A stretch of DNA of 64,000 bases, taken from NCBI GenBank assembly GCA_903862955.1, contig CAIPAH010000004.1, positions 1-64,000 on the forward strand, read 5' to 3'. Below the pieces are notes generated by a model. It searched no databases. It worked only from the letters and a program-made list of their open reading frames with translations, and was not told where the DNA came from. This document shows, one piece after another, positions 1 through 8,630 of the stretch. Numbering within the stretch: the stretch's first letter is position 1; every line of letters begins with the position of its first letter. The position numbers were made by a program, and so were the translations under genes. This DNA comes from an uncultured Opitutia bacterium. GTDB taxonomy: Bacteria; Verrucomicrobiota; Verrucomicrobiia; Opitutales; Opitutaceae.

Positions 1-1
1 C

Positions 2-313
<312 letters not shown>

Positions 314-396
314 GTAACCGCCCGCGAATCCAGCGAATCTCCGCTAATTTTTCCGATCCATTCGCGTCCATTCGCCCAATTCGCGGGCAAAACATC
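314..396. repeat. atpD-atpC spacer with palindromic ends
   Basis: The 83-base spacer holds a perfect 10-base inverted repeat, GCCCGCGAAT at 320-329 against ATTCGCGGGC at 379-388. Between the arms lie AT-richer variants of the words ATTCGCG and CCATTCGC. Similar words recur at 30930-31110. An 83-base gap with a hairpin is unusual inside an atp operon, where spacers are normally short. It could attenuate transcription, protect mRNA or be an inserted small repeat; the sequence alone does not decide. Confidence 0.6.
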
Positions 397-804
397 ATGC
401 CTCTCACTCTCGAAATCGTCACTCCCGAGTCCCGGGTTTATTCCGACACGATCGACACCGTCGTCATCCCGACGGCGGATGGCGAGGTCGGCATCCTCCC
501 GGGCCACATCGCGCTGCTCACGCAGATCGAGCATGGCGAGCTGCGCGTGACGAAGAACGGCGTGACGCAGTTCCTCGCCGTCAGCGGCGGCTTCGCAGAA
601 GTCGAGGGCGACCGCGTCCACGTCTTGGCGGAATTCGCCATCGACGAGGAAAAGATCGACGAGAACGCCGTTGAGGCCGCCCTCAAGCGCGCCGAACAAC
701 AGCTCGCCGCCGCCAAGGACATCGATCCCCAGGAATACGAGCATCTCCAGAGCCTCGTCCGCTACTCAGGCGTCCAGCTCGAGGTCAAACGCCGCCGTCG
801 GTAA
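397..804 (+). CDS. atpC: ATP synthase F1 epsilon subunit
   Basis: The 135-residue product matches the usual length of the epsilon subunit, which joins the central stalk to the c-ring and restrains ATP hydrolysis. The N-terminal beta-sandwich (about 1-85) carries the family signatures LEIVTPE, then DGEVGILPGH and GGFAEVEGDRV. The C-terminal part (about 88-135) is the two-helix regulatory arm, here charged and Ala-rich. The ATG at 397 directly precedes the conserved N-terminus. It is the last gene of the atp operon and is followed by an intrinsic terminator. Confidence 0.97.
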   Translation: MPLTLEIVTPESRVYSDTIDTVVIPTADGEVGILPGHIALLTQIEHGELRVTKNGVTQFLAVSGGFAEVEGDRVHVLAEFAIDEEKIDENAVEAALKRAEQQLAAAKDIDPQEYEHLQSLVRYSGVQLEVKRRRR

Positions 805-811
805 CTTTTTC

Positions 812-843
812 AGGTCCGGGGCTTTCCACCCGGGCCTTTTTCT
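812..843 (+). terminator. Intrinsic terminator of the atp operon
   Basis: A stem AGGTCCGGG (812-820) pairs with CCCGGGCCT (829-837), with one G-U pair and an 8-base loop, and runs directly into a T tract (837-843). It begins 8 bases after the atpC stop codon. This is the clearest Rho-independent terminator in the window and separates the atp operon from the iron-uptake genes. Confidence 0.85.
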
Positions 844-854
844 TGCACCTCAAC

Positions 855-880
855 TGAAACTGAGTCTCGTTTAACCGGAG
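855..880. promoter_or_regulatory. Imperfect palindrome upstream of feoA (possible iron-regulator site)
   Basis: The stretch AAACTGAGTCTCGTTT lies just upstream of the first feoA. It reads as AAAC-T-GAG-T-CTC-GTTT, an interrupted inverted repeat. Genes for ferrous iron uptake are commonly controlled by Fur or DtxR-family repressors that bind such elements. It does not match a textbook Fur box closely, so the assignment is inference from position and symmetry only. Confidence 0.25.
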
Positions 881-890
881 TTTTCCCCGA

Positions 891-1157
891 ATGCCCCCGA
901 CCCGAGAGCCATTCCGCCCGCAGCGCCTGCGGTTGACCGAGCTGCCCAACGGCGCGGCCGGCCGGGTGTGCGAATTGGTCGGGCAGGTGGAGGTTTGCCA
1001 GCGTCTGCGCGAAATGGGCGTGGGCGAATCCATCATCATCGAGCGAATTTCGGGGCAGGGGACTCTGCTCTGCCAGGTCAGCAACACCCGCCTCGCCCTC
1101 AGTGAGGGCGCCGCCCAACACATCGTCGTCGAGCTCATCCGCTCCGCACGCCCCTGA
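891..1157 (+). CDS. feoA: FeoA-domain protein 1
   Basis: A small SH3-like FeoA protein of 88 residues. The signature is the segment RLREMGVGESIIIERIS, followed by the hydrophobic ending GAAQHIVVEL. FeoA proteins are cytosolic and help FeoB import Fe(II). This copy carries about 10 extra N-terminal residues rich in Arg and Pro. It ends 4 bases before the next feoA, so the two are surely co-transcribed. It is the first gene after the atp terminator and so probably heads the feo operon. Confidence 0.9.
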   Translation: MPPTREPFRPQRLRLTELPNGAAGRVCELVGQVEVCQRLREMGVGESIIIERISGQGTLLCQVSNTRLALSEGAAQHIVVELIRSARP

Positions 1158-1161
1158 CCCG

Positions 1162-1404
1162 ATGGCTTCCACTCCGATCAAGCTTTCCGAACTGGCCGTC
1201 GGCGCGAGCGCCACGGTGCTGCAATACCCCCAGCAGGACGCCACCTTCCTGCGCCTGCGCGAAATGGGCCTGCTCGTCGGCACCCGCGTCACCCTCGTGC
1301 GCACCGCCCCGCTCGGCGATCCCCTCGAATTGAAGGTCCGTGGGTATCACCTCACCCTCCGCAAGGGCGACGCCGCCCACATTCTCGTCGAACCCGCTCC
1401 CTGA
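1162..1404 (+). CDS. feoA: FeoA-domain protein 2
   Basis: A second FeoA-like protein of 80 residues, starting at the ATG at 1162, which is the start closest to the conserved domain. It shows the family pattern LRLREMGLLVGTRVTLV and ends DAAHILVEP. The two tandem FeoA proteins are clearly related (both share LREMG and the AAHIxVE ending) but are divergent in sequence. The stop is followed after one base by the feoB start. Tandem feoA genes before feoB are known from other bacteria. Confidence 0.92.
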   Translation: MASTPIKLSELAVGASATVLQYPQQDATFLRLREMGLLVGTRVTLVRTAPLGDPLELKVRGYHLTLRKGDAAHILVEPAP

Positions 1405-1405
1405 G

Positions 1406-3532
1406 ATGGCCCTCCCGTCGCACATCGCCGCCCCTCCCACGGCTTCGCCCGCGGCCCGCGCCCCCGTTTATGCGCTGGTCGGCAATCCGAACTGCGGCAA
1501 GAGCACGCTGTTCAACGCCCTCACCGGCCTGAAGCAGAAGGTCGGCAATTACCCCGGCGTCACCGTCGAAAAAAAGGTCGGCACGACCTACTCACAGCAC
1601 GGCCAGCCCATCACCGTCATCGATTTGCCAGGCACTTACTCGCTCGCCGCGCGCTCGCCCGACGAGGCTGTGACCCGTGACGTGCTCCTCGGCCGCCGCA
1701 GCGACACCGCCCAGCCCGACCGCGTCCTTTGCATCGTCGACGCCGCCAATCTCGAGCGAAACCTCTACCTCGTTCACCAGATCCTCGACCTCGGCCGGCC
1801 CGTCATCGTGGTGCTGAACATGATGGATCTCGCCGTTCAGGCCGGCCTCAACATCCGCGTCGCGCGCTTGGAAAAGGAACTCGGCATCCCCGTCATCGCG
1901 TGCGAGGCCGTCAATGGCAAGGGCCTGGTCGAGCTGCGGCTCGCGATGAGCCGCCCCGACCTGCCGCTCGCGCGCCACGCTTGGGGCGTGCCCGCGCCCA
2001 TCGCGCCCGCCGTATCCGAAATCGCCGCGTCGCTCGTCGAGAACGACCTCAAGCTCCCGCTCATCGCGCGCGCCGAGGCGCTGTTGCTCCTGACCGACCA
2101 GGATTCCGTGCGCGTATCCGGCTCCGTGCCGCTCAGTGCCCGCACCACGGAAATCCTCCAAAGCTGGCAAAAGCGCTGGGCCGCCGAGGGCACCGACTGG
2201 GCCGGCATTCTCGTCAATTCGCGCTACGAGGCCATCGGCAATCTCGCCACCGAGGTCGTCCTGCGCGCCGGCACCGTGGGCCCGACGGCCTCCGACAAGA
2301 TTGACGCCGTCGTCACGCACCCCGTCTGGGGCTGGCTTGTCCTCGGGGTGGTGATGACGCTGCTCTTCGTCAGCATTTTCACCCTCGCGCAGGCGCCGAT
2401 GGACTGGATCGGCACGCACACCGCGCTGCTCGCCGACTGGGTGAAGGGCCACATGCCCGCCGGGGATTTGCGCGACCTGATCACCGACGGCGCCATCGGG
2501 GGCGTGGGGAGCATCGTGACGTTCCTGCCGCAGATCATGATTCTGTTCTTCTTCATCGGCCTGCTGGAAAGCACCGGCTACATGGCGCGCGCGGCGTTCA
2601 TCATGGACCGGCTGATGAGCCGCGTCGGCTTGAATGGGAAAAGCTTCATCCCGCTGCTCAGCTCCTACGCCTGCGCCATCCCCGGCATCATGGCCACGCG
2701 CACCATCGAGGACGCCAAGGATCGCCTCGTCACCATCCTCGTCGCGCCACTGATGAGCTGTTCCGCGCGCCTACCGGTTTATCTGCTGATGATCGCGGCA
2801 CTGCTGCCCAACGACCGCGTCTCCCTCGTCGCCAAGGTCGGGATCATGCTCCTGATGTATACGCTCGGCACCGCCGGCGCGTTCGGTTTCGCCTGGCTGT
2901 TCAAGCGCACGCTGCTGAAAGGCGCCCCGCCGCTGATGATCATGGAACTGCCGCCTTACCGGCTGCCGGGCGTGCGTGACGTACTGCTGCAGATGCTGGA
3001 GCGCGCCGGGATCTTTCTGCGCCGCGCGGGCACCGTCATTCTCGGCATCAGCATCGTGCTCTGGTTCCTCGCGGCGTATCCGAAGGCCCCGGCCGGCGCG
3101 ACGCCCACCCAGCAGCTCGCCCAGAGTTTCGCCGGACGCGCTGGCCACGCGCTCGAACCCGTCATCAAGCCACTCGGCTTCGACTGGCAGATCGGCATCG
3201 GCCTCATCAGCTCGTTCGCCGCGCGCGAGGTGTTCGTTTCCACCATGGGCGTGGTCTTCAACGCCGAATCCTCCGAGGAAAACACCGCGCCGCTGCGCGA
3301 CGCCCTCAAGGCCGCGCGCTGGCCCGACGGCCGCGTGCTGTTCACGCCGCTCGTGTGCCTGTCGCTGATGATCTTCTATGTCTTTGCCATGCAATGCATG
3401 AGCACCATCGCGGTGGTGCGACGCGAAACGAACAGCTGGCGATGGCCCCTCTTCCAAACGCTCTACATGACTGGCACCGCGTGGATTTTGACGTTCATTG
3501 TTTACCAAACCGGTCGCGCGCTCGGTTTCTGA
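1406..3532 (+). CDS. feoB: Ferrous iron transporter FeoB
   Basis: A 708-residue inner-membrane Fe(II) transporter. The N-terminal G domain shows G1 GNPNCGKS (about 26-33), G3 DLPG (73-76) and G4 NMMD (138-141). The C-terminal half is a polytopic membrane domain with two Gate modules; the conserved Cys-containing segments SSYACAIPGIMATRT and PLMSCSARLPVY are present. The ATG at 1406 is chosen because it follows the feoA stop by one base and gives a short tail before the G domain. Length and motifs are normal for the family. It forms an operon with the two feoA genes and the Cys-rich protein. Confidence 0.97.
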   Translation: MALPSHIAAPPTASPAARAPVYALVGNPNCGKSTLFNALTGLKQKVGNYPGVTVEKKVGTTYSQHGQPITVIDLPGTYSLAARSPDEAVTRDVLLGRRSDTAQPDRVLCIVDAANLERNLYLVHQILDLGRPVIVVLNMMDLAVQAGLNIRVARLEKELGIPVIACEAVNGKGLVELRLAMSRPDLPLARHAWGVPAPIAPAVSEIAASLVENDLKLPLIARAEALLLLTDQDSVRVSGSVPLSARTTEILQSWQKRWAAEGTDWAGILVNSRYEAIGNLATEVVLRAGTVGPTASDKIDAVVTHPVWGWLVLGVVMTLLFVSIFTLAQAPMDWIGTHTALLADWVKGHMPAGDLRDLITDGAIGGVGSIVTFLPQIMILFFFIGLLESTGYMARAAFIMDRLMSRVGLNGKSFIPLLSSYACAIPGIMATRTIEDAKDRLVTILVAPLMSCSARLPVYLLMIAALLPNDRVSLVAKVGIMLLMYTLGTAGAFGFAWLFKRTLLKGAPPLMIMELPPYRLPGVRDVLLQMLERAGIFLRRAGTVILGISIVLWFLAAYPKAPAGATPTQQLAQSFAGRAGHALEPVIKPLGFDWQIGIGLISSFAAREVFVSTMGVVFNAESSEENTAPLRDALKAARWPDGRVLFTPLVCLSLMIFYVFAMQCMSTIAVVRRETNSWRWPLFQTLYMTGTAWILTFIVYQTGRALGF

Positions 3533-3533
3533 C

Positions 3534-3698
3534 ATGAGCCCCACTCTCCAAAGCATCCTCGCCCTCGCGATCGTCGCTCTCGCCGCGCTCTGGCTCGTCC
3601 GCCGGTCGCTCGCGAAAAAGAAGAACTGCGGGTGCGGCGACGACTGCGGCGCCATCAGCCCAGAGCTGAAGAAACTCCAGTCGCGGCTCAAGCCGTGA
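3534..3698 (+). CDS. FeoB-associated Cys-rich membrane protein
   Basis: A 54-residue protein starting one base after the feoB stop. It has one N-terminal membrane helix (about 6-23), then a basic patch RRSLAKKK and the cysteine cluster CGCGDDC, then a short charged tail. This matches the small FeoB-associated Cys-rich family found after feoB in many bacteria. Its role may resemble FeoC, but whether its cysteines bind iron is not established here. It ends the feo operon; the next gene is convergent, 9 bases away. Confidence 0.85.
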   Translation: MSPTLQSILALAIVALAALWLVRRSLAKKKNCGCGDDCGAISPELKKLQSRLKP

Positions 3699-3707
3699 CT
3701 CCGTCCG

Positions 3708-4994
3708 TCAGGCCGCGATCGCTTCCGGAATTTCACGCCGCCCGCGCCCGATCGGTAACACCACGAGCGCCGCAATCAGGCAGAGCGCGCCCGCGCTGAA
3801 AAATGCCAGCGTGTAGGTCCCCGTCACCGTGCGCAGCACGCCCGCGGCCGACGTGGCGAACGCCGCGCCGACCTGGTGGAACGCCACGACCCAGCCAAAC
3901 ACGATGCTCGCCTTCTCGCGGCCAAAGACTTCACCCGTGAGCTTCACCGTCGGCGGCACCGTCGCAATCCAGTCGAGCCCGTAGAAAATCGCGAACACGC
4001 CCAGCCCCGCCACCGGCCCGAGCAGCGCCGCCGGCAGGAACAGCAGCGAAATCCCGCGCAAGCTGTAGTAGCCAAACAGCAGGTAGCGGCAGTTGAAGCG
4101 GTCGCTCAGCCAACCCGACGCCGTCGTCCCCACGAGGTCAAACATGCCCATCACCGCCAGCAGGCTCGCCGCCCGCACTTCCGGGATGCCGCAGTCGTAG
4201 GCCGCGGACACGAGGTGCGTGCCGATCAGGCCGTTCGTGCTGGCGCCGCACACAAAGAAGGACGCCGCCAGCAGCCAGAAATCCCGCACGCGCATCGCCT
4301 CGATCAGCGTGTCGATCGCCCGCTTCGCCGGATTGCCCTTCGCTGGCGCAGCCTTCGCCCCGACCGGCCCCGTTTCGCCGAACGGGCGCAGCCCGACGTC
4401 CCGGGGATCATCCCGCATCAGCCACCAGATGAAGGGAATCGTCAGCAGCGTCGCCGCGGCCACGACGATCGGCGCACCGCGCCAGCCATAGTTCGTCACC
4501 ACGGTCGCCAGCCACGGCAAAAAGATGAGCTGTCCCGTGGCCGCACTGGCAGTGAGCAAACCCATCACCAGCCCGCGCCGCTGCGTGAACCAGCGGTTGG
4601 CCACGGCCGCGCCCAACACCGTCGCCGCCATGCCCGAACCGAGCCCAACCACCACGCCCCACAGAATCACGAACTGCCAGTAGTGCGTCGCCAACGTCGA
4701 AAGCCCGTAGCCTCCCGCCAGCAGGATCATCGCCGCCACCATCACCCGCTTCAGCCCGAACCGTTGGTAGAGCGCCGCGGCAAATGGCCCGACCAGCCCG
4801 TAAAGGAAGATGTTGATCGAGACGATCGATGACACCGTCGCCCTGCTCCATTGAAAGTCATTGCCCAGCGGCACCAGCACCACGCCCGGCATCGCCCGCG
4901 CCCCCGCTGCCGCCAGCAGCGTGAAAAACGTCACGCCCGCCGCGATCCACGCGTAATGCAGCTTCGGCGCAGCCGAGGGGGAGAGGGCTTTCAT
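3708..4994 (-). CDS. MFS transporter (monocarboxylate/OFA-like)
   Basis: A 428-residue major facilitator superfamily permease with about 12 hydrophobic segments. The N-terminal half contains FGLKRVMVA in the loop between helices 2 and 3 (family motif GxxxDRxGRR in diverged form) and a similar SDRFNCRYLL after helix 8. The overall pattern, with WSRATVSSIVSIN at helix 1-2 and WFTQRRGLVMGL after helix 4, resembles the oxalate/formate and monocarboxylate groups of the superfamily. The substrate cannot be read from sequence. It stands alone on its strand, convergent with the feo operon and divergent from the amidohydrolases. Confidence 0.85.
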   Translation of the reverse strand: MKALSPSAAPKLHYAWIAAGVTFFTLLAAAGARAMPGVVLVPLGNDFQWSRATVSSIVSINIFLYGLVGPFAAALYQRFGLKRVMVAAMILLAGGYGLSTLATHYWQFVILWGVVVGLGSGMAATVLGAAVANRWFTQRRGLVMGLLTASAATGQLIFLPWLATVVTNYGWRGAPIVVAAATLLTIPFIWWLMRDDPRDVGLRPFGETGPVGAKAAPAKGNPAKRAIDTLIEAMRVRDFWLLAASFFVCGASTNGLIGTHLVSAAYDCGIPEVRAASLLAVMGMFDLVGTTASGWLSDRFNCRYLLFGYYSLRGISLLFLPAALLGPVAGLGVFAIFYGLDWIATVPPTVKLTGEVFGREKASIVFGWVVAFHQVGAAFATSAAGVLRTVTGTYTLAFFSAGALCLIAALVVLPIGRGRREIPEAIAA

Positions 4995-5137
4995 GACAGG
5001 CGGGGACGTTTATCAGGAATCGCCCTGCGTCAAATCCCCCGTCCACCACATCCATCGCCTATCTCCCATCTCCGGCGGCGTTCCGCGCCGTATTTCCCAT
5101 TTGCCGCCGCCCCTGCCCGCCCTACGCTCGCGAGCCT

Positions 5138-6478
5138 ATGCCTTATCGTCCCCTGTCCGGCATGGCGTTGTTGTGCGCTTTGGCCGTCGGTCTTTGCGCT
5201 CAGGAAAAACCCCAGGCCTTCACCAACGCCCAGATCATCCCCATCGCCGGCGATCCCATCGCGCATGGCGTGCTCGTGGTCCAGGGTGGCAAGATCCTCG
5301 CCGTCGGCGCGGTCGGCCAGGTCAAGCTTCCTCCTGGAACCCAGGTTCACGATGTCACCGGCCAGGTGCTCATGCCCGGCTTGATTGACTCCCACAGCCA
5401 CATTGGCGCCGGCAGTGGCGGCGACGGCTCAGCTCCGATCCAGCCCGACGCCCGCGTGCTCGACTCGCTCGATGTCCGCGACGCGTCCATCCAGAAGGCC
5501 CGCGCGGGCGGCATCACCGCCGTCAACGTCATGCCCGGCTCCGGCCACCTCATCAGTGGCCAAACCCTCTACCTGAAACTCCGCACGGCCCGCACGATCG
5601 ATGACCTGCTCATCAAGCTGCCCGACGGCTCCAACGCCGGCGGACTCAAGATGGCCAATGGCACCAACTCCATCAAGGCCGCCCCGTTTCCCGGCACCCG
5701 CGCCAAGTCCGCCGCCCTCGTCCGCGAGCAATACATCAAGGCCCAGGAATATCGCGACAAGATCAAGCGCGCCAACGGCGACCCCGACAAGATGCCGCCG
5801 CGCGACCTCGGACTGGAGGAACTCGTCGAAGTCCTCGACGGCAAGCGCATCGTCCAGAATCACACGCACCGCCACGACGACATCCTCACCGTCCTCCGCC
5901 TCTCCAAGGAATTCGGCTTCAAGGTCGTCCTCCACCACGTCAGCGAGGGCTGGAAGGTCGCCGACGAGATCGCCGCCGCCCACGTGCCGTGCTCGGTCAT
6001 CATGATCGATTCGCCCGGCGGCAAACTGGAGACGCGCGACGCCGACTGGCGCACGCCCGCCATCCTCGAGAAGGCCGGCGTGCTCGTCGGCTTCCACACC
6101 GACGACCCGATCTGCGACTCCCGCCGCTTCCTGCGCAGCGCCGGCTACGCGGTGCGCGCCGGCATGACGCGCAAAGGCGCGCTCGAGGCCGTCACGATCG
6201 CCAACGCCAAAATCCTCGGCCTCGAAGCCCGCACGGGTTCGCTCGAAGTGGGCAAGGACGCCGATTTTATCCTCCTCTCCGGTGATCCGCTGAGCGTCTA
6301 CACCCACGTGGAACAAACCTGGGTCGAGGGCAAAAAGGTCTTCGATCTCACCAATCCCGAGGACCACCTCTACGCCGTCGGCGGGGTGGGGGCCGGCGAT
6401 TCGCGCCGCGCCCAGCTTTGCTGCTTCACCAGCGCCTGGGACCTGATCATGGCCGCCAACGAGGGAGGCAACCAATGA
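5138..6478 (+). CDS. Secreted metal-dependent amidohydrolase
   Basis: A 446-residue protein of the imidazolonepropionase-like amidohydrolase group. A signal peptide is visible (about 1-22, ending near LCAQ), so it is exported. Metal-site residues are present in order: HSH at 86-88 after PGLID, the HTHRH segment at 242-246, HH at 266-267 and HTDDP at 320-324 with the catalytic Asp. The C-terminal GSLEVGKDADFILL strand is typical of the family. An alternative ATG at 5162 is possible. The stop overlaps the start of the next gene by 4 bases (ATGA). The substrate is unknown; a peptide, cyclic amide or similar is plausible. Confidence 0.88.
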   Translation: MPYRPLSGMALLCALAVGLCAQEKPQAFTNAQIIPIAGDPIAHGVLVVQGGKILAVGAVGQVKLPPGTQVHDVTGQVLMPGLIDSHSHIGAGSGGDGSAPIQPDARVLDSLDVRDASIQKARAGGITAVNVMPGSGHLISGQTLYLKLRTARTIDDLLIKLPDGSNAGGLKMANGTNSIKAAPFPGTRAKSAALVREQYIKAQEYRDKIKRANGDPDKMPPRDLGLEELVEVLDGKRIVQNHTHRHDDILTVLRLSKEFGFKVVLHHVSEGWKVADEIAAAHVPCSVIMIDSPGGKLETRDADWRTPAILEKAGVLVGFHTDDPICDSRRFLRSAGYAVRAGMTRKGALEAVTIANAKILGLEARTGSLEVGKDADFILLSGDPLSVYTHVEQTWVEGKKVFDLTNPEDHLYAVGGVGAGDSRRAQLCCFTSAWDLIMAANEGGNQ

Positions 6479-7716
6479 AAACGTCCCTTCGCCTTCTCGT
6501 CCTCGCCGCTCTCGCTATTGCGCCGCTCAGCCTTCGTGCGGAGAACGTCGCCATCACCGGCGACACGGTTTACACCATGGCCGGCACCCCGCTCAAAAAC
6601 GGCGTCGTGCTTATCCGCGACGGCAAGATCGAGGCCGTCGGCCCCGCCAACACCGTCAAGATTCCCGCCGACTATCGCGTACTCAAGGCCGCCGTCGTCA
6701 CGCCGGGCTTGATCGACGCCCACGCCACCGTCGGCCTGTCCGGCCTGTTGAACCAGCCGCAGGACCAGGACATGTGGGAAAAATCCGCACCAATGCAGCC
6801 CGAACTGCGCGCGATCGACGCCTACAACGCCAAAGATCCCCTCGTCGCTTGGGTGCGCTCGTTTGGCGTCACCACCGTCAACACCGGCCACGCGCCCACC
6901 GCGCTGATTTCCGGCCAGACGATGATCGTCAAGACGCTCGGCCACGAGGCCGACGAGGATGTCATCAACCCCTCCGCCATGACGTCCGTCACGCTCGGCC
7001 GCAACGGCCTCAACGCCGCCGATGGCTCGCCCGGCTCCGCCTCCAAATCGCCCGGCACCCGCGCCAAGGCGGTCGCCATGCTGCGGGATGAACTCATCAA
7101 GGCCCAGGAATACGCCCACAAACGCGAGGGCAAGGACGAGGCCAAGCGGCCCGGCCGCGACCTCCGCCTCGAGGCCGTGCTCCGCGCCATCGACGGCTCA
7201 CAGCCCTTCCTCGTCACCGTCAACCGCCAGCAGGACATCATCTCCGCCCTGCGCCTCGCCCGGGAATTCAAACTCAAGATCATCCTCGACGGCTGCGCCG
7301 ACGCGCCGCTGGTCATCAACGAGATCAAGGCCAGCGGCTTCCCCGTCATCGTGCACCCCACGATGCAGCGCAGTTACGAGGACATGGAAAACCTCAGCGT
7401 CGAGACCGCCGGCCGCCTCCACGCCGCGGGCATTCCCATCGCCTTGCAGAGCAGCTACGAGTCCTATGTGCCCAAGACGCGCGTGGTGCTCTTCGAGGCC
7501 GCCGTCGCCGCGGCCAACGGCCTCGGCTTCGAGCCGGCGCTCGCCAGCATCACGATCGACGCCGCCAAGCTGCTCAACATCGCCGACCGCACCGGCTCCC
7601 TGGAAAAGGGCAAGGATGGCGACGTCGCGCTCTACGACGGCGACCCGTTCGAATACACCTCGCATTGCATCGGCACCGTCATCAACGGCCAGGTCTTCGC
7701 CGACGGCCCGCACTGA
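6475..7716 (+). CDS. Amidohydrolase paralogue lacking metal ligands
   Basis: A 413-residue protein starting at the ATG in the 4-base overlap with the gene before. It has a signal peptide (about 1-22) and aligns with its neighbour over the full length, sharing for example PGLID, ISGQT, KAQEY and TGSLEKGKD. Every visible metal-ligand position is changed: HSH becomes HAT (83-85), HTHRH becomes TVNRQ (248-252), HH becomes DG (272-273) and HTDD becomes QSSY (325-328). The fold is therefore probably kept but the standard hydrolase chemistry is not. It may be a partner subunit or a binding protein for the active paralogue. The frame is intact, so it is not a pseudogene by sequence. Confidence 0.85.
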   Translation: MKTSLRLLVLAALAIAPLSLRAENVAITGDTVYTMAGTPLKNGVVLIRDGKIEAVGPANTVKIPADYRVLKAAVVTPGLIDAHATVGLSGLLNQPQDQDMWEKSAPMQPELRAIDAYNAKDPLVAWVRSFGVTTVNTGHAPTALISGQTMIVKTLGHEADEDVINPSAMTSVTLGRNGLNAADGSPGSASKSPGTRAKAVAMLRDELIKAQEYAHKREGKDEAKRPGRDLRLEAVLRAIDGSQPFLVTVNRQQDIISALRLAREFKLKIILDGCADAPLVINEIKASGFPVIVHPTMQRSYEDMENLSVETAGRLHAAGIPIALQSSYESYVPKTRVVLFEAAVAAANGLGFEPALASITIDAAKLLNIADRTGSLEKGKDGDVALYDGDPFEYTSHCIGTVINGQVFADGPH

Positions 7717-7722
7717 TCTCCC

Positions 7723-8508
7723 ATGGAAGTCATCATCCGCAAAGACGCCGACACCGGCTGCATCCTCGGGGCCAAGATCATCGCGCGTTACGTGCGCGAG
7801 AAACCGTCCTGCGTCCTCGGCCTCGCCACCGGTCGCACGCCCCTCCGGCTCTATCAGGAGCTCATCCGGATGCACCATGAGGAGAAGCTCGATTTCAGCC
7901 GCGTCACGACCTTCAACCTCGACGAATACGTCGGCCTGCCCGCGTCGCACGACCAGTCCTACCGGTATTTCATGCGGGAGAATTTCTTCCGCCACATCAA
8001 CATCGACCCCGCCCACACGCACGTGCCCGACGGCACCGCGCCCGACCTCCACGCCGAGTGCCGCGCCTACGAGGAACGCATCATCGCCGCCGGCGGCATC
8101 GATCTCCAGCTGCTGGGCCTCGGCCGCAACGGCCACATCGGGTTCAACGAGCCCTCCGGCTCCCTGCGCTCGCGCACGTGGATCAAGATTCTCTCCGAGC
8201 AGACGCTGCAGGATAACAGCGACGTCTTCGGCTCCCGCTCCGCGATGCCGCGCCACGCGATCACGATGGGCATCGGCACGATCCTCGACGCCCGCCGCTG
8301 CCTCCTGCTGGCCTTCGGCCCGCCCAAGGCCCGCGCCGTCGAACGCATGATCGAGGGTCCGCTCGCCGCCATCTGCCCCGCCTCCGCCCTCCAGCTGCAC
8401 CCGCGCGCCACCGTCGTCGTCGACGAGGCCTCCGCCTCCGCCCTGCAGTTCGCCGACCACTACCGCTGGATCGACGCCAACAAGCTCCCCTGGCAGCGCT
8501 ACGACTGA
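7723..8508 (+). CDS. nagB: Glucosamine-6-phosphate deaminase
   Basis: A 261-residue cytosolic enzyme that converts glucosamine-6-phosphate to fructose-6-phosphate and ammonia. Family motifs are all present: GLATGRTP (phosphate loop), TTFNLDEYVGL with the catalytic Asp, GLGRNGHIGFNEP and the later ITMGIGTI. Length is typical. It follows the amidohydrolase pair by 6 bases, so it may share their transcript; this could link that pair to amino-sugar or cell-wall turnover, but that is inference. A strong inverted repeat follows the stop. Confidence 0.95.
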   Translation: MEVIIRKDADTGCILGAKIIARYVREKPSCVLGLATGRTPLRLYQELIRMHHEEKLDFSRVTTFNLDEYVGLPASHDQSYRYFMRENFFRHINIDPAHTHVPDGTAPDLHAECRAYEERIIAAGGIDLQLLGLGRNGHIGFNEPSGSLRSRTWIKILSEQTLQDNSDVFGSRSAMPRHAITMGIGTILDARRCLLLAFGPPKARAVERMIEGPLAAICPASALQLHPRATVVVDEASASALQFADHYRWIDANKLPWQRYD

Positions 8509-8509
8509 A

Positions 8510-8568
8510 GTAGCGCAGGCGTCCCCGCCTGCAGGGTTATGGAATGCAGGCGGGGACGCCCGCGCTAC
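8510..8568. repeat. 24-base inverted repeat between convergent genes
   Basis: Arms at 8510-8533 and 8545-8568 match in 23 of 24 positions around an 11-base loop. The arm reads roughly GTAGCGC(A/G)GGCGTCCCCGCC and then TGCA. It lies right after nagB and between convergent genes, so it could act as a bidirectional transcription stop, though it has only a short T run. Repeats with this GTAGCG...GTCCCCGCC core are a dispersed intergenic type in related genomes as far as I recall. Confidence 0.75.
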
Positions 8569-8630
8569 TTTCGGGACCAAGCCGATTTCTGATCCGCGTG
8601 GTCGGTCGTCTCGTCATCCGTGGTCCCTAA

